A DNA stretch of 64,000 nt from VFMC01 sp039796935 (GCA_039796935.1 JBDKIV010000240.1:1-64000); one strand, 5' to 3'; positions 35,145 to 44,760 are shown, counted from the first letter of the stretch. The notes: generated by a model not told the origin, from the letters alone. Made by a program: numbers and translations.

Positions 35145-35199
35145 GGATTTCCCTCCCCACGATCGGCACGATGCCGAACCGTCAGGGTAGACGGTGACG

Positions 35200-37761
35200 T
35201 CACGGCTGGGCGAGGAGCTGTTCGATGATCCCGACGGCGAAGCCCGGCATCCCGTCGGCTGCTGCCATCCGCGAGAGCTCGGCGCGGAGCAGCACTCGGC
35301 GGTCGTCGTCGAAGCGCTGGAACTGCAGCAGGTCACCGACCAGGCGCACGGCGAGCCCGGCGTTCACGGGCATCAGCTCGATCAACTCGTCGGTGAAGAG
35401 GCGATAGCCCGCCCCGGACCGGTCGTGGAAGACCGTCCGATTGCGGGTGGCGAAGGGGAACCAGACCGCCATCACTCTCGAACGATCGCTCCGGTCGTAG
35501 AGCGGACCGGCCGCCAGTCGGGCGACTCGCGCGATGGTGTCGCTCCGGCGCGCGCCCGACTGGGCGCGGAGCCACCGGTCGACGAGCTTCGGCGACGCTT
35601 CCCACCGCCGGAACGTCATCTCGACGAGCGCATCGGCGTCGACGGCATCGAGATGCAGCAACTGGCCGAGCGCCCGCACGGACCGAGTGGCATCGGCCGA
35701 GTCGAGCTGCGCCCGCGCGGCGGCGAGCGCCTCGTCCGAGCCGGTCGCGACGAGCAGGGCGAGGACCGGCTCGACGAGCGACCGGGCGGCGATCTGATCG
35801 GCACGGTACCCGCCGACGACCCCGGCATCGGTCTGGCGCACGAGGTCGAGGAGGTCGTCGTGGAGCGCAGATCCCAGCACCGTGCGAAGGTGTGCCAGCC
35901 CGCCGCCGACCCCGTCGACATCGATGCGCGGCTCGCGATCACCCAGCATGAACTCGTCGGGCACGGCCAGCAACTGCGCGAGCAGCATGGGTTCGGTGCC
36001 GCCGCGACGGATCAGGTCGCGCAGGGCGGCGGCGAGCGCGTCGAGGCAGGGCTGAGCGGCGGCGGTGTCACCGTGCCGGTGCGCATCGATCGCTGCGATC
36101 ATCAGCTCTTCCGATGCCCACCAGCGCACATAGGCGTCGTCGTCGTGGCGGACCAGTGCGGCGAGATGCTCGACCGGGAGCGCGCAGGTGAGATCGACCG
36201 GTGCCGAGTAGCCCCGCAGCGGCGAGACGACGAGTGCCTCGGCCGGGGTGTCGGCGTCGGGTCGCAGCACCCACCGGGCCTCCCGGCCGCTGAGCACCTC
36301 GGTCCGAGGTGCGCTGGCTCGACGGCCGTCGAGCGTGCGCAGTGCGAGCACGACCGGCATGGCGAGTGGCGGGTCGTCGGTGAGGGCGTCGGTCCGTCGA
36401 GCGTCGACGACCACCGCGCCGTCCTCGTGCCCGACGGTCAGCTCGAGCGACGGCCGGCCGGCGGTGACGAACCAGCGCGCGACCCCGTCGATCGCGGCGG
36501 CACGGTCGGGTGCGAGTTCACGAGCGAGTCCGACGAACTCGTCGACGCCGGTGGACGCCAGGTCGTAGCGGCGGACGAACTCGGCGAACACCGCCGCCCA
36601 CGTCTGCTCGCCGAGCAGCGTGCGCAGCATCCCGAAGATCTCGGCACCCTTCAGGTAGGTGGTGCGCGTGTAGAGCTGCGACGGATCGTCCACCTCTCCG
36701 CGGAGCACCGGAGCGCCCATCGTCAGCTCTTCGGGGAACTGCAGCCGACGCAGGTCGAGCACGTCCATCACCCGGCCGACCGGCCCGAGCCAGTGCCGCC
36801 GGTAGTCGTTCTGCCCCATCAAGACGGTGAGGCCTTCCTTCAGCGCCAGCTGACCCCACGACCGCACCGTCACACGGTTGCCGCGCACGTGATGGCCGTA
36901 TTCGTGGGCGATGTTGGCGCAGATGAGGAGCAGGTCGTCGTCGACATGACCACGCTGGTCGACGACGAGGATCGACGACTCGAAGAACATGAGGCCGTGG
37001 TACTCGGTGGCGTCCGGGTATCCCGGGATGGCGACGAAGGTGAGTACGTCGAGGTCGTGCTCGACACCGCCGTTCGCCTCGTCGAACGCCATCACGTCGG
37101 CCATCCGCTCGAGCGCGAACTCCGAGCCGTCGATCTGGTCGGGGAGCGCCGCGACACGCAGGTCGACCCGGCGACCCGAGCGCGTGATGTACGGCTGTGA
37201 CACCACGCGGAGATCGCCCGCCACGAACGAGAACAGATAGGTCGGTTTCGGTACCGGATCGTCGAAGCGCGCCCAGTGACGACCGTCGGGCAGCGTGCCC
37301 TGCTCGACGAGATGCCCGTTCGAGAGCAGCACGGGGAACGACTCGCGCTCACCCACCAGCGTGACGTCGAAGGTGGCGCGCTGGTGGGGCGCGTCGACGG
37401 CGTAGGTGATCCGCCGGAACCCGTGCGGTTCGCAGGTGCTGCTCAGCAGCTCGGGACGGGCCGTGATGCCCGCATCATTGATGCCTCCGGGCACGACGTT
37501 CACCGAGGTGCCCACCACGTGATCACCGGGGGTGAGCGAGACCGTCAGCGTTCGATCGGTCTGCTGGTAGCGATCGGACGCCACGACCTCGCCGTCGATG
37601 CGCACCTCGAGCAGTTCGAGGCCACGCCCGTCGAGCACGAGGGGCACCTCGGCCGGGCCGTCTCCCGACGGCATCGAGACGTGGAGGTCGGTGTCGACCC
37701 CGACCCGGTGTGCGCTCAGATCGAGGCGCATCGTCACGTGGTCGACACGCCACGTGGACAT
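35200..37761 (-). CDS. M1-family metallo-aminopeptidase with HEAT-like C-terminus
   Basis: An 853-residue M1 peptidase. The zinc site is His286-Glu-Tyr-Gly-His290 plus Glu309 (HEXXH-x18-E) in LALKEG. The substrate N-terminus motif GAMEN is altered to HGLMFFES (255-262), so the Glu that holds the free alpha-amine is displaced and specificity may differ from classical aminopeptidase N. Domain order: N-terminal beta-sandwich (1-190), catalytic thermolysin-like (190-430), then a C-terminal helical-repeat region (600-853). Probably cytoplasmic. The ATG overlaps the stop of the class-V aminotransferase by 1 bp, so it belongs to the operon driven by the 39095 operator/promoter and would trim peptides there. 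Confidence 0.92.
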   Translation of the reverse strand: MSTWRVDHVTMRLDLSAHRVGVDTDLHVSMPSGDGPAEVPLVLDGRGLELLEVRIDGEVVASDRYQQTDRTLTVSLTPGDHVVGTSVNVVPGGINDAGITARPELLSSTCEPHGFRRITYAVDAPHQRATFDVTLVGERESFPVLLSNGHLVEQGTLPDGRHWARFDDPVPKPTYLFSFVAGDLRVVSQPYITRSGRRVDLRVAALPDQIDGSEFALERMADVMAFDEANGGVEHDLDVLTFVAIPGYPDATEYHGLMFFESSILVVDQRGHVDDDLLLICANIAHEYGHHVRGNRVTVRSWGQLALKEGLTVLMGQNDYRRHWLGPVGRVMDVLDLRRLQFPEELTMGAPVLRGEVDDPSQLYTRTTYLKGAEIFGMLRTLLGEQTWAAVFAEFVRRYDLASTGVDEFVGLARELAPDRAAAIDGVARWFVTAGRPSLELTVGHEDGAVVVDARRTDALTDDPPLAMPVVLALRTLDGRRASAPRTEVLSGREARWVLRPDADTPAEALVVSPLRGYSAPVDLTCALPVEHLAALVRHDDDAYVRWWASEELMIAAIDAHRHGDTAAAQPCLDALAAALRDLIRRGGTEPMLLAQLLAVPDEFMLGDREPRIDVDGVGGGLAHLRTVLGSALHDDLLDLVRQTDAGVVGGYRADQIAARSLVEPVLALLVATGSDEALAAARAQLDSADATRSVRALGQLLHLDAVDADALVEMTFRRWEASPKLVDRWLRAQSGARRSDTIARVARLAAGPLYDRSDRSRVMAVWFPFATRNRTVFHDRSGAGYRLFTDELIELMPVNAGLAVRLVGDLLQFQRFDDDRRVLLRAELSRMAAADGMPGFAVGIIEQLLAQP

Positions 37762-39059
37762 CAGCGGCGCCCGAGGAACTCGCCGACCAGGCCGACCACC
37801 GTGTCGATCTCGTCGAGTGTGTTGTAGTGCGTCGGCCCGATCCGTACGACCCCGCCCTGGTCGGCCAGGCCGAGCCACTCGACGACCGGCAACGCGTACG
37901 AGTGTCCGTTCCACACGTAGACGCCGTGGGTGTCGAGGAAGGTGGCCATCTCGGCGGGCACCATGCCCTCCGCGGTGATCGACACGGTGGGCACCCGGCG
38001 GCCGAACGCGGCGGGGTCGGTGATGCCGTGCACCCGGACCCCGTCGATCTGCTGCAGGCCGGCGACGAGGCGCTCGCTGAGGAGCTCTTCGTAGTGGGCC
38101 ATCGCTGCGAGGCCGGCGTGGATGTCGCGGGTCCGCTCACGCAGATCGGCGGTGCTGGGCCGATGGGCGCCGCCCATCTCGGTGCCCACCCACTGGAGGT
38201 ACTCGAGCGCTCCGATCGTGCCGGCCTGGCCCTCGAGTGACTGCGTGCCGGTCTCCCACCTGTCGGGGCTCTCGTCGGGCACCACGCGCAACTTGTAGGA
38301 GGGGAGCGAATCGAGGAGTTCGCTGCGACCGAACAGCACACCCTGGTGCGGGCCGTAGAACTTGTAGGCCGAGCAGACGAGGAAATCGCACCCCAACGCC
38401 TGGACGTCGATCGGCCCGTGCGGTGCGTACTGCACGGCGTCGATGTAGGTCATCGCACCGGCGGCGCCGAGCATGCGGCAGGCGGCGGCGACGGGGTTGA
38501 TCGTGCCGAGGAGGTTGCTGGCGTAGTTGATGGCGGCGAACTTCGTCCTGGGCGTGATCAGCGCGGCGAGTTCGTCGAGGTCGAGTTCGTACGTGTCACG
38601 GTCGAATCCCCAGGTCTTCACCACCAGTCCACGCTCGGCGGCCATCGTGCGCCACGGGGTGTTGTTCCCCTCGTGCTCCATCGAGGTGATGATGATCTCG
38701 TCGCCCTCGGAGAACGTGGGGCCGAGCACCCGGGCCATCATGAAGGTCAGGGTCGTCATGTTCGGACCGAACACGACCTCGTGGGGACCGGCGGCGTTGA
38801 AGAAGTCGGCCATCGCCAGGTGCGACCGCTCGACCAGATCGGTGGATTCGCGCGAGGTGCGGAAGTTGCCGTGCATGTTGGCCTTGAAGTCGACGAGCGC
38901 CTCGCGCATCCGGTCGAGGACCTGCACGGGTACCTGGGTCCCGGCCGGGTTGTCGAGATAGACGCGGGGCCGGGTCGGGTCGTGGGGCAGCGACAACGCC
39001 GGGAACTGGGCGCGGAGCGTGTCGAGGTGCAGGGAATGGCTGGAGGAGTTCGCGGTCAC
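37761..39059 (-). CDS. Class-V aminotransferase, cysteine-desulfurase-like (SufS/IPN epimerase group)
   Basis: A 432-residue PLP enzyme of fold type I. The Schiff-base Lys is Lys233 in CSAYKFYGPHQG; the PLP-phosphate and ring contacts are SMEHEGNNTP, DAVQYAPHG and an N-terminal substrate loop NFRTSRESTD. It matches the group annotated as cysteine desulfurase-like proteins, which also contains isopenicillin-N epimerase; the active Cys loop of true SufS is not evident, so epimerase or lyase activity is as likely. GTG start at 39059 with a GGAAAG RBS. Its promoter carries one of the three TTGNAC-N3-GTNCAA sites. As the first gene of an operon with the M1 peptidase, it probably modifies an amino acid released from the imported peptide. 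Confidence 0.9.
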   Translation of the reverse strand: MTANSSSHSLHLDTLRAQFPALSLPHDPTRPRVYLDNPAGTQVPVQVLDRMREALVDFKANMHGNFRTSRESTDLVERSHLAMADFFNAAGPHEVVFGPNMTTLTFMMARVLGPTFSEGDEIIITSMEHEGNNTPWRTMAAERGLVVKTWGFDRDTYELDLDELAALITPRTKFAAINYASNLLGTINPVAAACRMLGAAGAMTYIDAVQYAPHGPIDVQALGCDFLVCSAYKFYGPHQGVLFGRSELLDSLPSYKLRVVPDESPDRWETGTQSLEGQAGTIGALEYLQWVGTEMGGAHRPSTADLRERTRDIHAGLAAMAHYEELLSERLVAGLQQIDGVRVHGITDPAAFGRRVPTVSITAEGMVPAEMATFLDTHGVYVWNGHSYALPVVEWLGLADQGGVVRIGPTHYNTLDEIDTVVGLVGEFLGRR

Positions 39060-39094
39060 GTGGTCATCTTTCCGGTCGGACTGCTGGCGTCGTC

Positions 39095-39109
39095 TTGTAC
39101 GGTGTGCAA
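39095..39109. promoter_or_regulatory. Palindromic operator TTGTAC-GGT-GTGCAA, shared by divergent promoters
   Basis: A 15-bp palindrome in the 60-bp space between the aminotransferase (minus) and the SxxK hydrolase (plus). Minus-strand TACAA and plus-strand TACGGT inside it could serve as -10 boxes. The consensus TTGNAC-N3-GTNCAA recurs at 40529 and 53420, the other two promoters of this island. Confidence 0.7.
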
Positions 39110-39119
39110 CAGTAGCGCG

Positions 39120-40532
39120 ATGGAAGACAGCGAGTCGCGCCAGCGTGCCGTCGAGCACGGGTTGGTGCCGATCGTGCGGATCGCCGATCATCCGGTGCAC
39201 TGGACCATCGACGAACGCCTGCAGCACTACGCCTGCCCGGGCGCGGCCGTGGCCGTCATGCACGACGGACGACTCGACTGGGCGGCCGGATACGGCGTGC
39301 GCGACGTCGACCAGCCCGGTCCCGTGGGCCCCGACACGGTGTTCATGGTGGCATCGTGCAGCAAGCCCGTCACGGCGATGCTCGTGCTCCAGCAGGTCGA
39401 GCGAGGAGCGCTCGACCTCGACACCGACGTCAACCGCTATCTGCGCCGATGGCAGGTGCCTGTCGACGAGTTCACGAGCGAGCAACCCGTGACGCTGCGC
39501 CACATCCTCAGCCACACCGCCGGCCTGACCGTCAACGGGTTCGGCGTCACCCCGCGCGACGGCCGACCGGTCGCCACGTCGCTCGATCTGTTGAACGGAA
39601 CACCACCGTCGGCAGAGCGACCGGTACGCGTCGACAAGCACTACGACGGGACGAGTCGCTACTCGGGGGGTGGCTACGTCATCGCCCAGTTCGTGCTCGA
39701 GGACGTGCTGGGCACCGACTTCGCCGACCTCGCCCAGACCACGCTCTTCGGGCCGCTGGGCATGACCAACTCGACGTTCCGCCACCCTCTGCCCGAGCGG
39801 TTCCACCACGATGTCGCATCGGGTCACGGCGACGACGGCCGGGCGCATGCCGGCGGCTGGATGCTCTCGAGCGAGATGGCGGCGGGCGGATTGTTCAGCA
39901 CGGCACGCGACTACGCGACGTTCCTGCTCGCCTGCCGCGCCTCGTTCCACGGCGAACGCGGCGCACCGCTCGGGCGGTCACTCGCCCGCGAGATGATGAC
40001 GCGTCACGACCGCGGCGAGTTCGGTCTGGGCGTACGGGTCCTCGGAAACGATTCGACCGCTCGTTTCAACCACGGCGGCTCGAACGACGGCTACCAGAGC
40101 GAGACCAACACGTACCTCGAATCGGGCGATGGGGCCGTCGTGCTCACCAACGCCACCTCCGGCCTGTTCCTGTACCGCGAGATCCACAACGGCATCGCCG
40201 AGGTCTACGACTGGCCCGAGTACCTGCTCACCCCGAAGCGTCTGCGCACGCTCAGCGACGACGAGATGCAGCGCTACGTCGGGTCGTACCGCATCAAGAT
40301 CGGTATCGAACTGCCCTTCATCGAGGTCTGGGTCGAGGACGGACGCCTGCTCAGCCAGGTGCCCGGCCTGCGCTTCGGTGTGCAGGAGACGTTCTGCGAC
40401 GAACACGGCGTGCTGTTCCAGCAGACGGGTCCGTTCGAGACCTACGTCGAGTTCGGGCCCGATGGCCGAGCCCAGGAACTGGCCGTCCGCGAGGGAGCGG
40501 TCGAGTTCATCCGTGCCGAACGAGTCTCTTGA
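39120..40532 (+). CDS. SxxK serine hydrolase (class C beta-lactamase fold)
   Basis: A 470-residue cytoplasmic protein. Catalytic Ser79-x-x-Lys82 in ASCSKPVT; the second-box Tyr is in YSGGGY and the third box is HGGSN in place of KTG. A C-terminal domain (about 370-470) resembles the DUF3471 lipocalin-like extension found in esterases and D-peptidases. No signal peptide, unlike the hydrolase at 28767. In peptide-degrading loci this family includes MlrB-type peptidases and D-aminopeptidases. The ATG at 39120 is 10 nt after the shared operator. The stop lies inside the next operator, 47 nt before the ABC binding-protein gene. Confidence 0.9.
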   Translation: MEDSESRQRAVEHGLVPIVRIADHPVHWTIDERLQHYACPGAAVAVMHDGRLDWAAGYGVRDVDQPGPVGPDTVFMVASCSKPVTAMLVLQQVERGALDLDTDVNRYLRRWQVPVDEFTSEQPVTLRHILSHTAGLTVNGFGVTPRDGRPVATSLDLLNGTPPSAERPVRVDKHYDGTSRYSGGGYVIAQFVLEDVLGTDFADLAQTTLFGPLGMTNSTFRHPLPERFHHDVASGHGDDGRAHAGGWMLSSEMAAGGLFSTARDYATFLLACRASFHGERGAPLGRSLAREMMTRHDRGEFGLGVRVLGNDSTARFNHGGSNDGYQSETNTYLESGDGAVVLTNATSGLFLYREIHNGIAEVYDWPEYLLTPKRLRTLSDDEMQRYVGSYRIKIGIELPFIEVWVEDGRLLSQVPGLRFGVQETFCDEHGVLFQQTGPFETYVEFGPDGRAQELAVREGAVEFIRAERVS

Positions 40533-40543
40533 ACAGCGTACAA
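40529..40543. promoter_or_regulatory. Palindromic operator TTGAAC-AGC-GTACAA
   Basis: A 15-bp palindrome overlapping the hydrolase stop codon, upstream of the ABC binding-protein gene. TACAAT at 40539-40544 inside it looks like a -10 box. Together with the preceding TC, 17 bp are identical to the site at 53420, 12.9 kb away. Confidence 0.72.
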
Positions 40544-40578
40544 TCCTGACCGAAGGTCACTGACAGGGGGAGCCAACC

Positions 40579-42273
40579 ATGACCAACCTCATTCGCCGGT
40601 CCCGCGCCCGTTCGCGCGGCCTCGCCGGGCTGGCGGCACTCGCCGTTCTCGCCGCTGCGTGCGGCGGGAACGATCCGGCCGCATCGAGCACGACCGCGGC
40701 GCCCGAGGTGACCAGCGCCTCGAGCGAACCGCCGGCCACGGAAGCCCCGGTGTTCACCAATGCGCCGACGACCACCAACCCCGAGATCGTCGCCACACCG
40801 GGCGGCACACTCACCATCGCCCTCGACGGCGAGTCGACCGGCTTCCACCCGCACGTCGACGCGTGGGCGAACGCCGGCCACAACGTCGCGAAGGCCGTCT
40901 TCGAGACCCTGATGGCCTTCGACGCCTCCGGCAAGCCGGTGCCGTACCTCGCCGAGTCGATCGAGGCGAACGACGACGCAACGGTGTGGACCATCACGCT
41001 CCGCTCGGGGATCACCTTCCACAACGGCGAGGCCTTCGATGCCGAGGCCGTCAAGCTCAACTTCGAGTCGATCCTCGCCAGCGCCCAGTTCAAGGACCAA
41101 CTCGCGCTGGTCGCCTCGTTGAACGTCGTCGACGAACTCACCCTCGACGTGACGATGAGCCAGCCATGGGGCACGTTCCCGACGGTCCTCACCGGTGACA
41201 TCGGATCGCAGGTCGGCTACATGGCCGCCCCGGCGATGCTCGCCTCACCCGACGGAGGCCGCAACCCGATCGGTACCGGACCGTTCACCTTCGTCGAATG
41301 GATCCCCGACGGACAGCTCACGGTGGCGAAGAACGCCGACTACTGGCAGGGGCCGGTGTACCTCGACGAGGTGATCTTCCGACCCATCCCCGACCCGACG
41401 AGCCGGAAGGCCGCCTTCGACGCGGGCGACGTCGACCTGTACTACACCGGCGACAGCGGTGACATCGTCGAGTATCTGGCGCAGCAAGAGGCCGGTGACG
41501 TCAACGTCACCATCGGTGCGCCCAGCAGCCCCGACGTCGTGATGTTCAACACCCGCTCGGCACCCCTCGACGACGTCCGTGTGCGCCGCGCCCTCGTCAT
41601 GGCCGTCGACATCCCCCGCCTCTACGACTACCTCGAAGCGACCGGGGTGAAGCGGCCGCTCAGCGGCCCGTATGCCGACGACTCGTTCTGGTTCGCCGAG
41701 AGCAACTACCCCGAGTACGACCCCGCCGGGGCGAAGGCGCTCATCGACGAGTACGTGGCCGAGACCGGCACTCCCGTCGAGTTCGAGTTCGCCGGCAACC
41801 AGAGCCCGTTCCTCGTCAGCTACCAAGAGCTGTTCCAGTCGATGTGGTCCGAGATCGGCGCCACCGCCAACATCGTCTCGCGGGCACAGAGCGAGAACGT
41901 GAATGCCGTGATCGGCGGCGACTTCCAGGTCGTGCTGTGGGGCGGTATCGGCGGCGGCGACCCCGACAAGGACTACCAGTACTTCCACTCCAGCGGCTTC
42001 AACTTCTCGGGCTTCAACACGCCGACGATCGATGCCGCGATGGACGAGGGGCGCAGGCTGTCCGACCCGGATGCCCGCAAGGAGCAGTACGCGATCGTCC
42101 AGCAGGAACTCGGTGACGCGGTGCCGTACATCTGGACCGGCACCAACCAGTTCGCCGTGATCGCCCAGAGCGCCGTGATGGGAGTCGCCGAGTTCATGCT
42201 GCCCGGCGACGTCGCCGGTCAGCCGCTCACCGGCGGCCAACTCTTCCTGAACGGCGTTTGGCTGATGCAGTGA
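40579..42273 (+). CDS. Oligopeptide ABC transporter substrate-binding lipoprotein (SBP family 5)
   Basis: A 564-residue lipoprotein (lipobox Cys28 in LAAACGG, then an Ala/Thr/Glu-rich linker). The body is a DppA/OppA-type binding protein: GGTLTIALDGESTGFHPHVD at the start of the mature fold, then the central NPIGTGPFTFVEW and DYWQGPVYLDEV, and DVRVRRALVMAVD. It would deliver peptides or modified peptides to the two permeases encoded next, whose gene start overlaps its stop. A GGGGGAGCC RBS sits before the ATG. The operator at 40529 lies in its promoter region. Confidence 0.93.
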   Translation: MTNLIRRSRARSRGLAGLAALAVLAAACGGNDPAASSTTAAPEVTSASSEPPATEAPVFTNAPTTTNPEIVATPGGTLTIALDGESTGFHPHVDAWANAGHNVAKAVFETLMAFDASGKPVPYLAESIEANDDATVWTITLRSGITFHNGEAFDAEAVKLNFESILASAQFKDQLALVASLNVVDELTLDVTMSQPWGTFPTVLTGDIGSQVGYMAAPAMLASPDGGRNPIGTGPFTFVEWIPDGQLTVAKNADYWQGPVYLDEVIFRPIPDPTSRKAAFDAGDVDLYYTGDSGDIVEYLAQQEAGDVNVTIGAPSSPDVVMFNTRSAPLDDVRVRRALVMAVDIPRLYDYLEATGVKRPLSGPYADDSFWFAESNYPEYDPAGAKALIDEYVAETGTPVEFEFAGNQSPFLVSYQELFQSMWSEIGATANIVSRAQSENVNAVIGGDFQVVLWGGIGGGDPDKDYQYFHSSGFNFSGFNTPTIDAAMDEGRRLSDPDARKEQYAIVQQELGDAVPYIWTGTNQFAVIAQSAVMGVAEFMLPGDVAGQPLTGGQLFLNGVWLMQ

Positions 42274-43223
42274 CCGTACTGGTGTCGCGCATCGCCCGCC
42301 TGCTGGCCGTGCTGCTGGCGGTGACCGCAGCGTCGTACGGCATGGTCAGCCTGCTCCCGGGCGACACCGTGACGGCAGTGCTGGGCGAGCGCGCCTCCGA
42401 AGAGGACCGCGCCGCGGCCCGCGAAGAACTCCACCTCGACGATCCGCTCCCCGTGCGGTACGTGCGCTGGCTGGGCGACGCCGTCACCGGCGACCTCGGC
42501 TCGTCGTACCGCACGGGACAGCCGGTCACCGAGGCGCTCGGGCAGAGGATCTGGGTGACGATCGAGCTGGTGGTGATGTCACAGTTGATCGCCTTGGCGA
42601 TCGCCGTCCCGATGGCGGTCGCCGGCGCCCTCCGACCCGGGTCGTGGCTCGACCGGGTGCTGAGCGGGACGCAACTGGCGATGTTGGCGCTGCCCGGCTA
42701 TCTGGTGGCCGTCGGCCTCATGGCGATCTTCGCCGTCCGTCTCGGGTGGTTCGACACCAGCGGCTACGTGACGTTCACGGACAACCCGCTGCGCAACATC
42801 CGCTCGCTGCTGCTCCCGGCGATCGCGCTGGGCGTCGAACAGGTGGCGCTCTATGCGCGAGTGCTCCGTACCGATCTGGTCACGACCTTCGACCAGGACT
42901 TCATCTGGTTCGCCCGCGCCAAGGGCAACTCGACCCGTCGGATCGTTCTCCGCCATGCACTGCGCCCGTCGTCGATCGGCCTCGTCACGTTGACGGGCAT
43001 CTCCCTCGGGCGGATGATCGGGGCGACCGTGCTCGTCGAGGTGATCTTCTCGCTGCCAGGTCTCGGCCGGTTCACGATCGACGCGATCAACAACCGTGAC
43101 TTCATCGCCCTCCAGGGTGCGGTGGTCGTGCTCACCACGGTGTTCGTGCTGGTGAACTTCGCCGTCGACCTCCTCCACGGCGTGATCGATCCGCGCATCC
43201 GGCACGCGGAGCGCGCCGCATGA
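42270..43223 (+). CDS. Peptide ABC transporter permease, DppB-like
   Basis: A 317-residue permease with six transmembrane segments. Features: N-terminal SRIARLLAVLLAVTAASYGMVSLLPGD, the periplasmic domain RYVRWLGDAVTGDLGSSY, and the cytoplasmic EAA loop with ARAKGNSTRRIVLRHALR. DppB/OppB family. The GTG at 42270 overlaps the stop of the binding protein by 4 bp (a TTG at 42258 in the same frame is less likely). The stop overlaps the ATG of the next permease by 4 bp. The cytoplasmic EAA loop needs an ATPase partner that is not encoded here. Confidence 0.92.
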   Translation: MTVLVSRIARLLAVLLAVTAASYGMVSLLPGDTVTAVLGERASEEDRAAAREELHLDDPLPVRYVRWLGDAVTGDLGSSYRTGQPVTEALGQRIWVTIELVVMSQLIALAIAVPMAVAGALRPGSWLDRVLSGTQLAMLALPGYLVAVGLMAIFAVRLGWFDTSGYVTFTDNPLRNIRSLLLPAIALGVEQVALYARVLRTDLVTTFDQDFIWFARAKGNSTRRIVLRHALRPSSIGLVTLTGISLGRMIGATVLVEVIFSLPGLGRFTIDAINNRDFIALQGAVVVLTTVFVLVNFAVDLLHGVIDPRIRHAERAA

Positions 43224-44053
43224 GTGCACCCGTGCGCCAGCGATGGGGTGTCGCCGTCTGGATGTCGGTCGGCTGGCTGGTCGTCATCACGGTCGCCGCC
43301 GTCTTCGCCGACGTGTTGCCCCTCGCCGACCCGACCGACACGCGTGCGGGGATCCCCCTCTCGGTGCCCACATCGCAGAACTGGCTCGGGACCGACCAGC
43401 TCGGACGGGACCTGCTGTCGCGCACCATCCACGGCGCACGGGTGTCGCTCGTGGTCGGTGTCGCTGCGGTACTGCTGTCGGCCGTCGTCGGCGGTGCGAT
43501 CGGTCTGATCGCCGGCTACTTCCGTCGCCGTGTCGAGACGATCACCCTGTTCACCGTCGACGTCTTGATGGCGTTCCCGACGATGCTGCTCGCCGCGTCG
43601 ATCGTCGCCTTCACCGACCGGCGCGGCCTCGCCACGGTGGTGATGGTGATCGCCCTGATCTACCTCGGCCCCACCATCCGGATCGTTCGCGCCCTCACGT
43701 TGACGATCGCCACGCGCGAGTTCGTGCTGGCCGCCCGTTCGGTCGGGGCACGGCATGGTCGGGTCATCCGGCGTGAGATCCTGCCCAATGCCCTGCCCAC
43801 CGTGGTGTCGATGATGGTGGTCGCGATCGCCGGGGCGATCGTCGCCGAGGGTGGCCTCGCCTATCTCAACTTGTCGGTGCCGCCCCCGCAACCGACGTGG
43901 GGTTCGATGATCGCCGCGGGTCAGCCGAAGATCGACGAGAGCCTGTACCCGGTGCTCGTGCCGGGTGGCGCGCTGTTCCTCACCGTGCTGGCCCTGACGC
44001 TCATCGGCGACGCGATCCAGAAGCGGCAGCGCCGCGACATCGGGGCGGTCTAA
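43220..44053 (+). CDS. Peptide ABC transporter permease, DppC-like
   Basis: A 277-residue permease, partner of the preceding one. N-terminal segment with one transmembrane helix, then the OppC-type core with LGTDQLGRDLLSRTIHGARVSL, and the EAA loop AARSVGARHGRVIRREILPNALP. The usual dppD and dppF ATPase genes are missing after it; instead a convergent tetR overlaps its 3' end by 4 bp. The ATPase must be encoded elsewhere or be shared with another transporter. The family normally transports di- or oligopeptides, fitting the peptidase genes around it. Confidence 0.92.
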   Translation: MSAPVRQRWGVAVWMSVGWLVVITVAAVFADVLPLADPTDTRAGIPLSVPTSQNWLGTDQLGRDLLSRTIHGARVSLVVGVAAVLLSAVVGGAIGLIAGYFRRRVETITLFTVDVLMAFPTMLLAASIVAFTDRRGLATVVMVIALIYLGPTIRIVRALTLTIATREFVLAARSVGARHGRVIRREILPNALPTVVSMMVVAIAGAIVAEGGLAYLNLSVPPPQPTWGSMIAAGQPKIDESLYPVLVPGGALFLTVLALTLIGDAIQKRQRRDIGAV

Positions 44054-44760
44054 CGGCGTCGCTGCAGTTGCGCTGCCAGACCGTCGATGAGGACCCGGAG
44101 CAAGAACTCGAACGAATCGTCGAGCGAGGCCGCATCACCCGAGGACCACTTGATCGACAGCGCTCGATTGGCGAGCTGATCGATGTGGCCCGTGATGTGC
44201 GGGAACTGCTGCGGATCGAGATTCCGCAAGACCTCGTCCGATCCGTCGTCCGACGGCTCGGGGCCGGCCGTCAGCAACGACAGCTCGAGCAGCACGAAGC
44301 CCTGTACTGCCCCGAGCAGGGCATTGAACGCGTGGACCACGTCGTCGCCGAGACCGAGCGCCGCGAGTCGCCCCACGATCGCATCCGGGATCATCAGGGC
44401 ATCGGTGTTGCGAGCGCGCTCGACCGTCACCAACCAGGCGACGTTCGGCTGACGATGGGCGTTGGCGCGGAAGCGGTACGCCAGTTCGAACATCCACTCC
44501 CGCCAGTCGGTGACCTCGGGGATCTCGACGGCCGACACCCACCGGTGCTCGATGAGGCCGAGCAGCTGCGCACGGTCGCCGACGTGCCAGTAGAGCGTCG
44601 CCGGGAACACGCCGAGCTCGGATGCGAGGGCGCGCATGCTGAACTGGTGCGGGCCTCGGTCGTTGATCAGCGAGATCGCCGCATCGACGATCGCATCGCT
44701 GGTGATCGGCGTCTCGGCACGGGCGCCACGCCGGCGAGGTGTCGAGCGGGTCGCTGTCAT
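44050..44760 (-). CDS. TetR-family regulator, possible regulator of the peptide regulon
   Basis: A 236-residue TetR. N-terminal helices ITSDAIVDAAISLINDRGP and MRALASELGVFPATLYWHV, the latter being the recognition helix; the C-terminal ligand domain resembles the tetracycline-repressor type. Start ATG at 44760 with RBS AGGAGGC. It is the last gene of the eight-gene minus-strand operon and is 4 bp convergent with the permease gene. Since the only regulator in the island is this one, it is the best candidate to bind the TTGNAC-N3-GTNCAA operator; the assignment is positional inference. Confidence 0.88.
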   Translation of the reverse strand: MTATRSTPRRRGARAETPITSDAIVDAAISLINDRGPHQFSMRALASELGVFPATLYWHVGDRAQLLGLIEHRWVSAVEIPEVTDWREWMFELAYRFRANAHRQPNVAWLVTVERARNTDALMIPDAIVGRLAALGLGDDVVHAFNALLGAVQGFVLLELSLLTAGPEPSDDGSDEVLRNLDPQQFPHITGHIDQLANRALSIKWSSGDAASLDDSFEFLLRVLIDGLAAQLQRRR

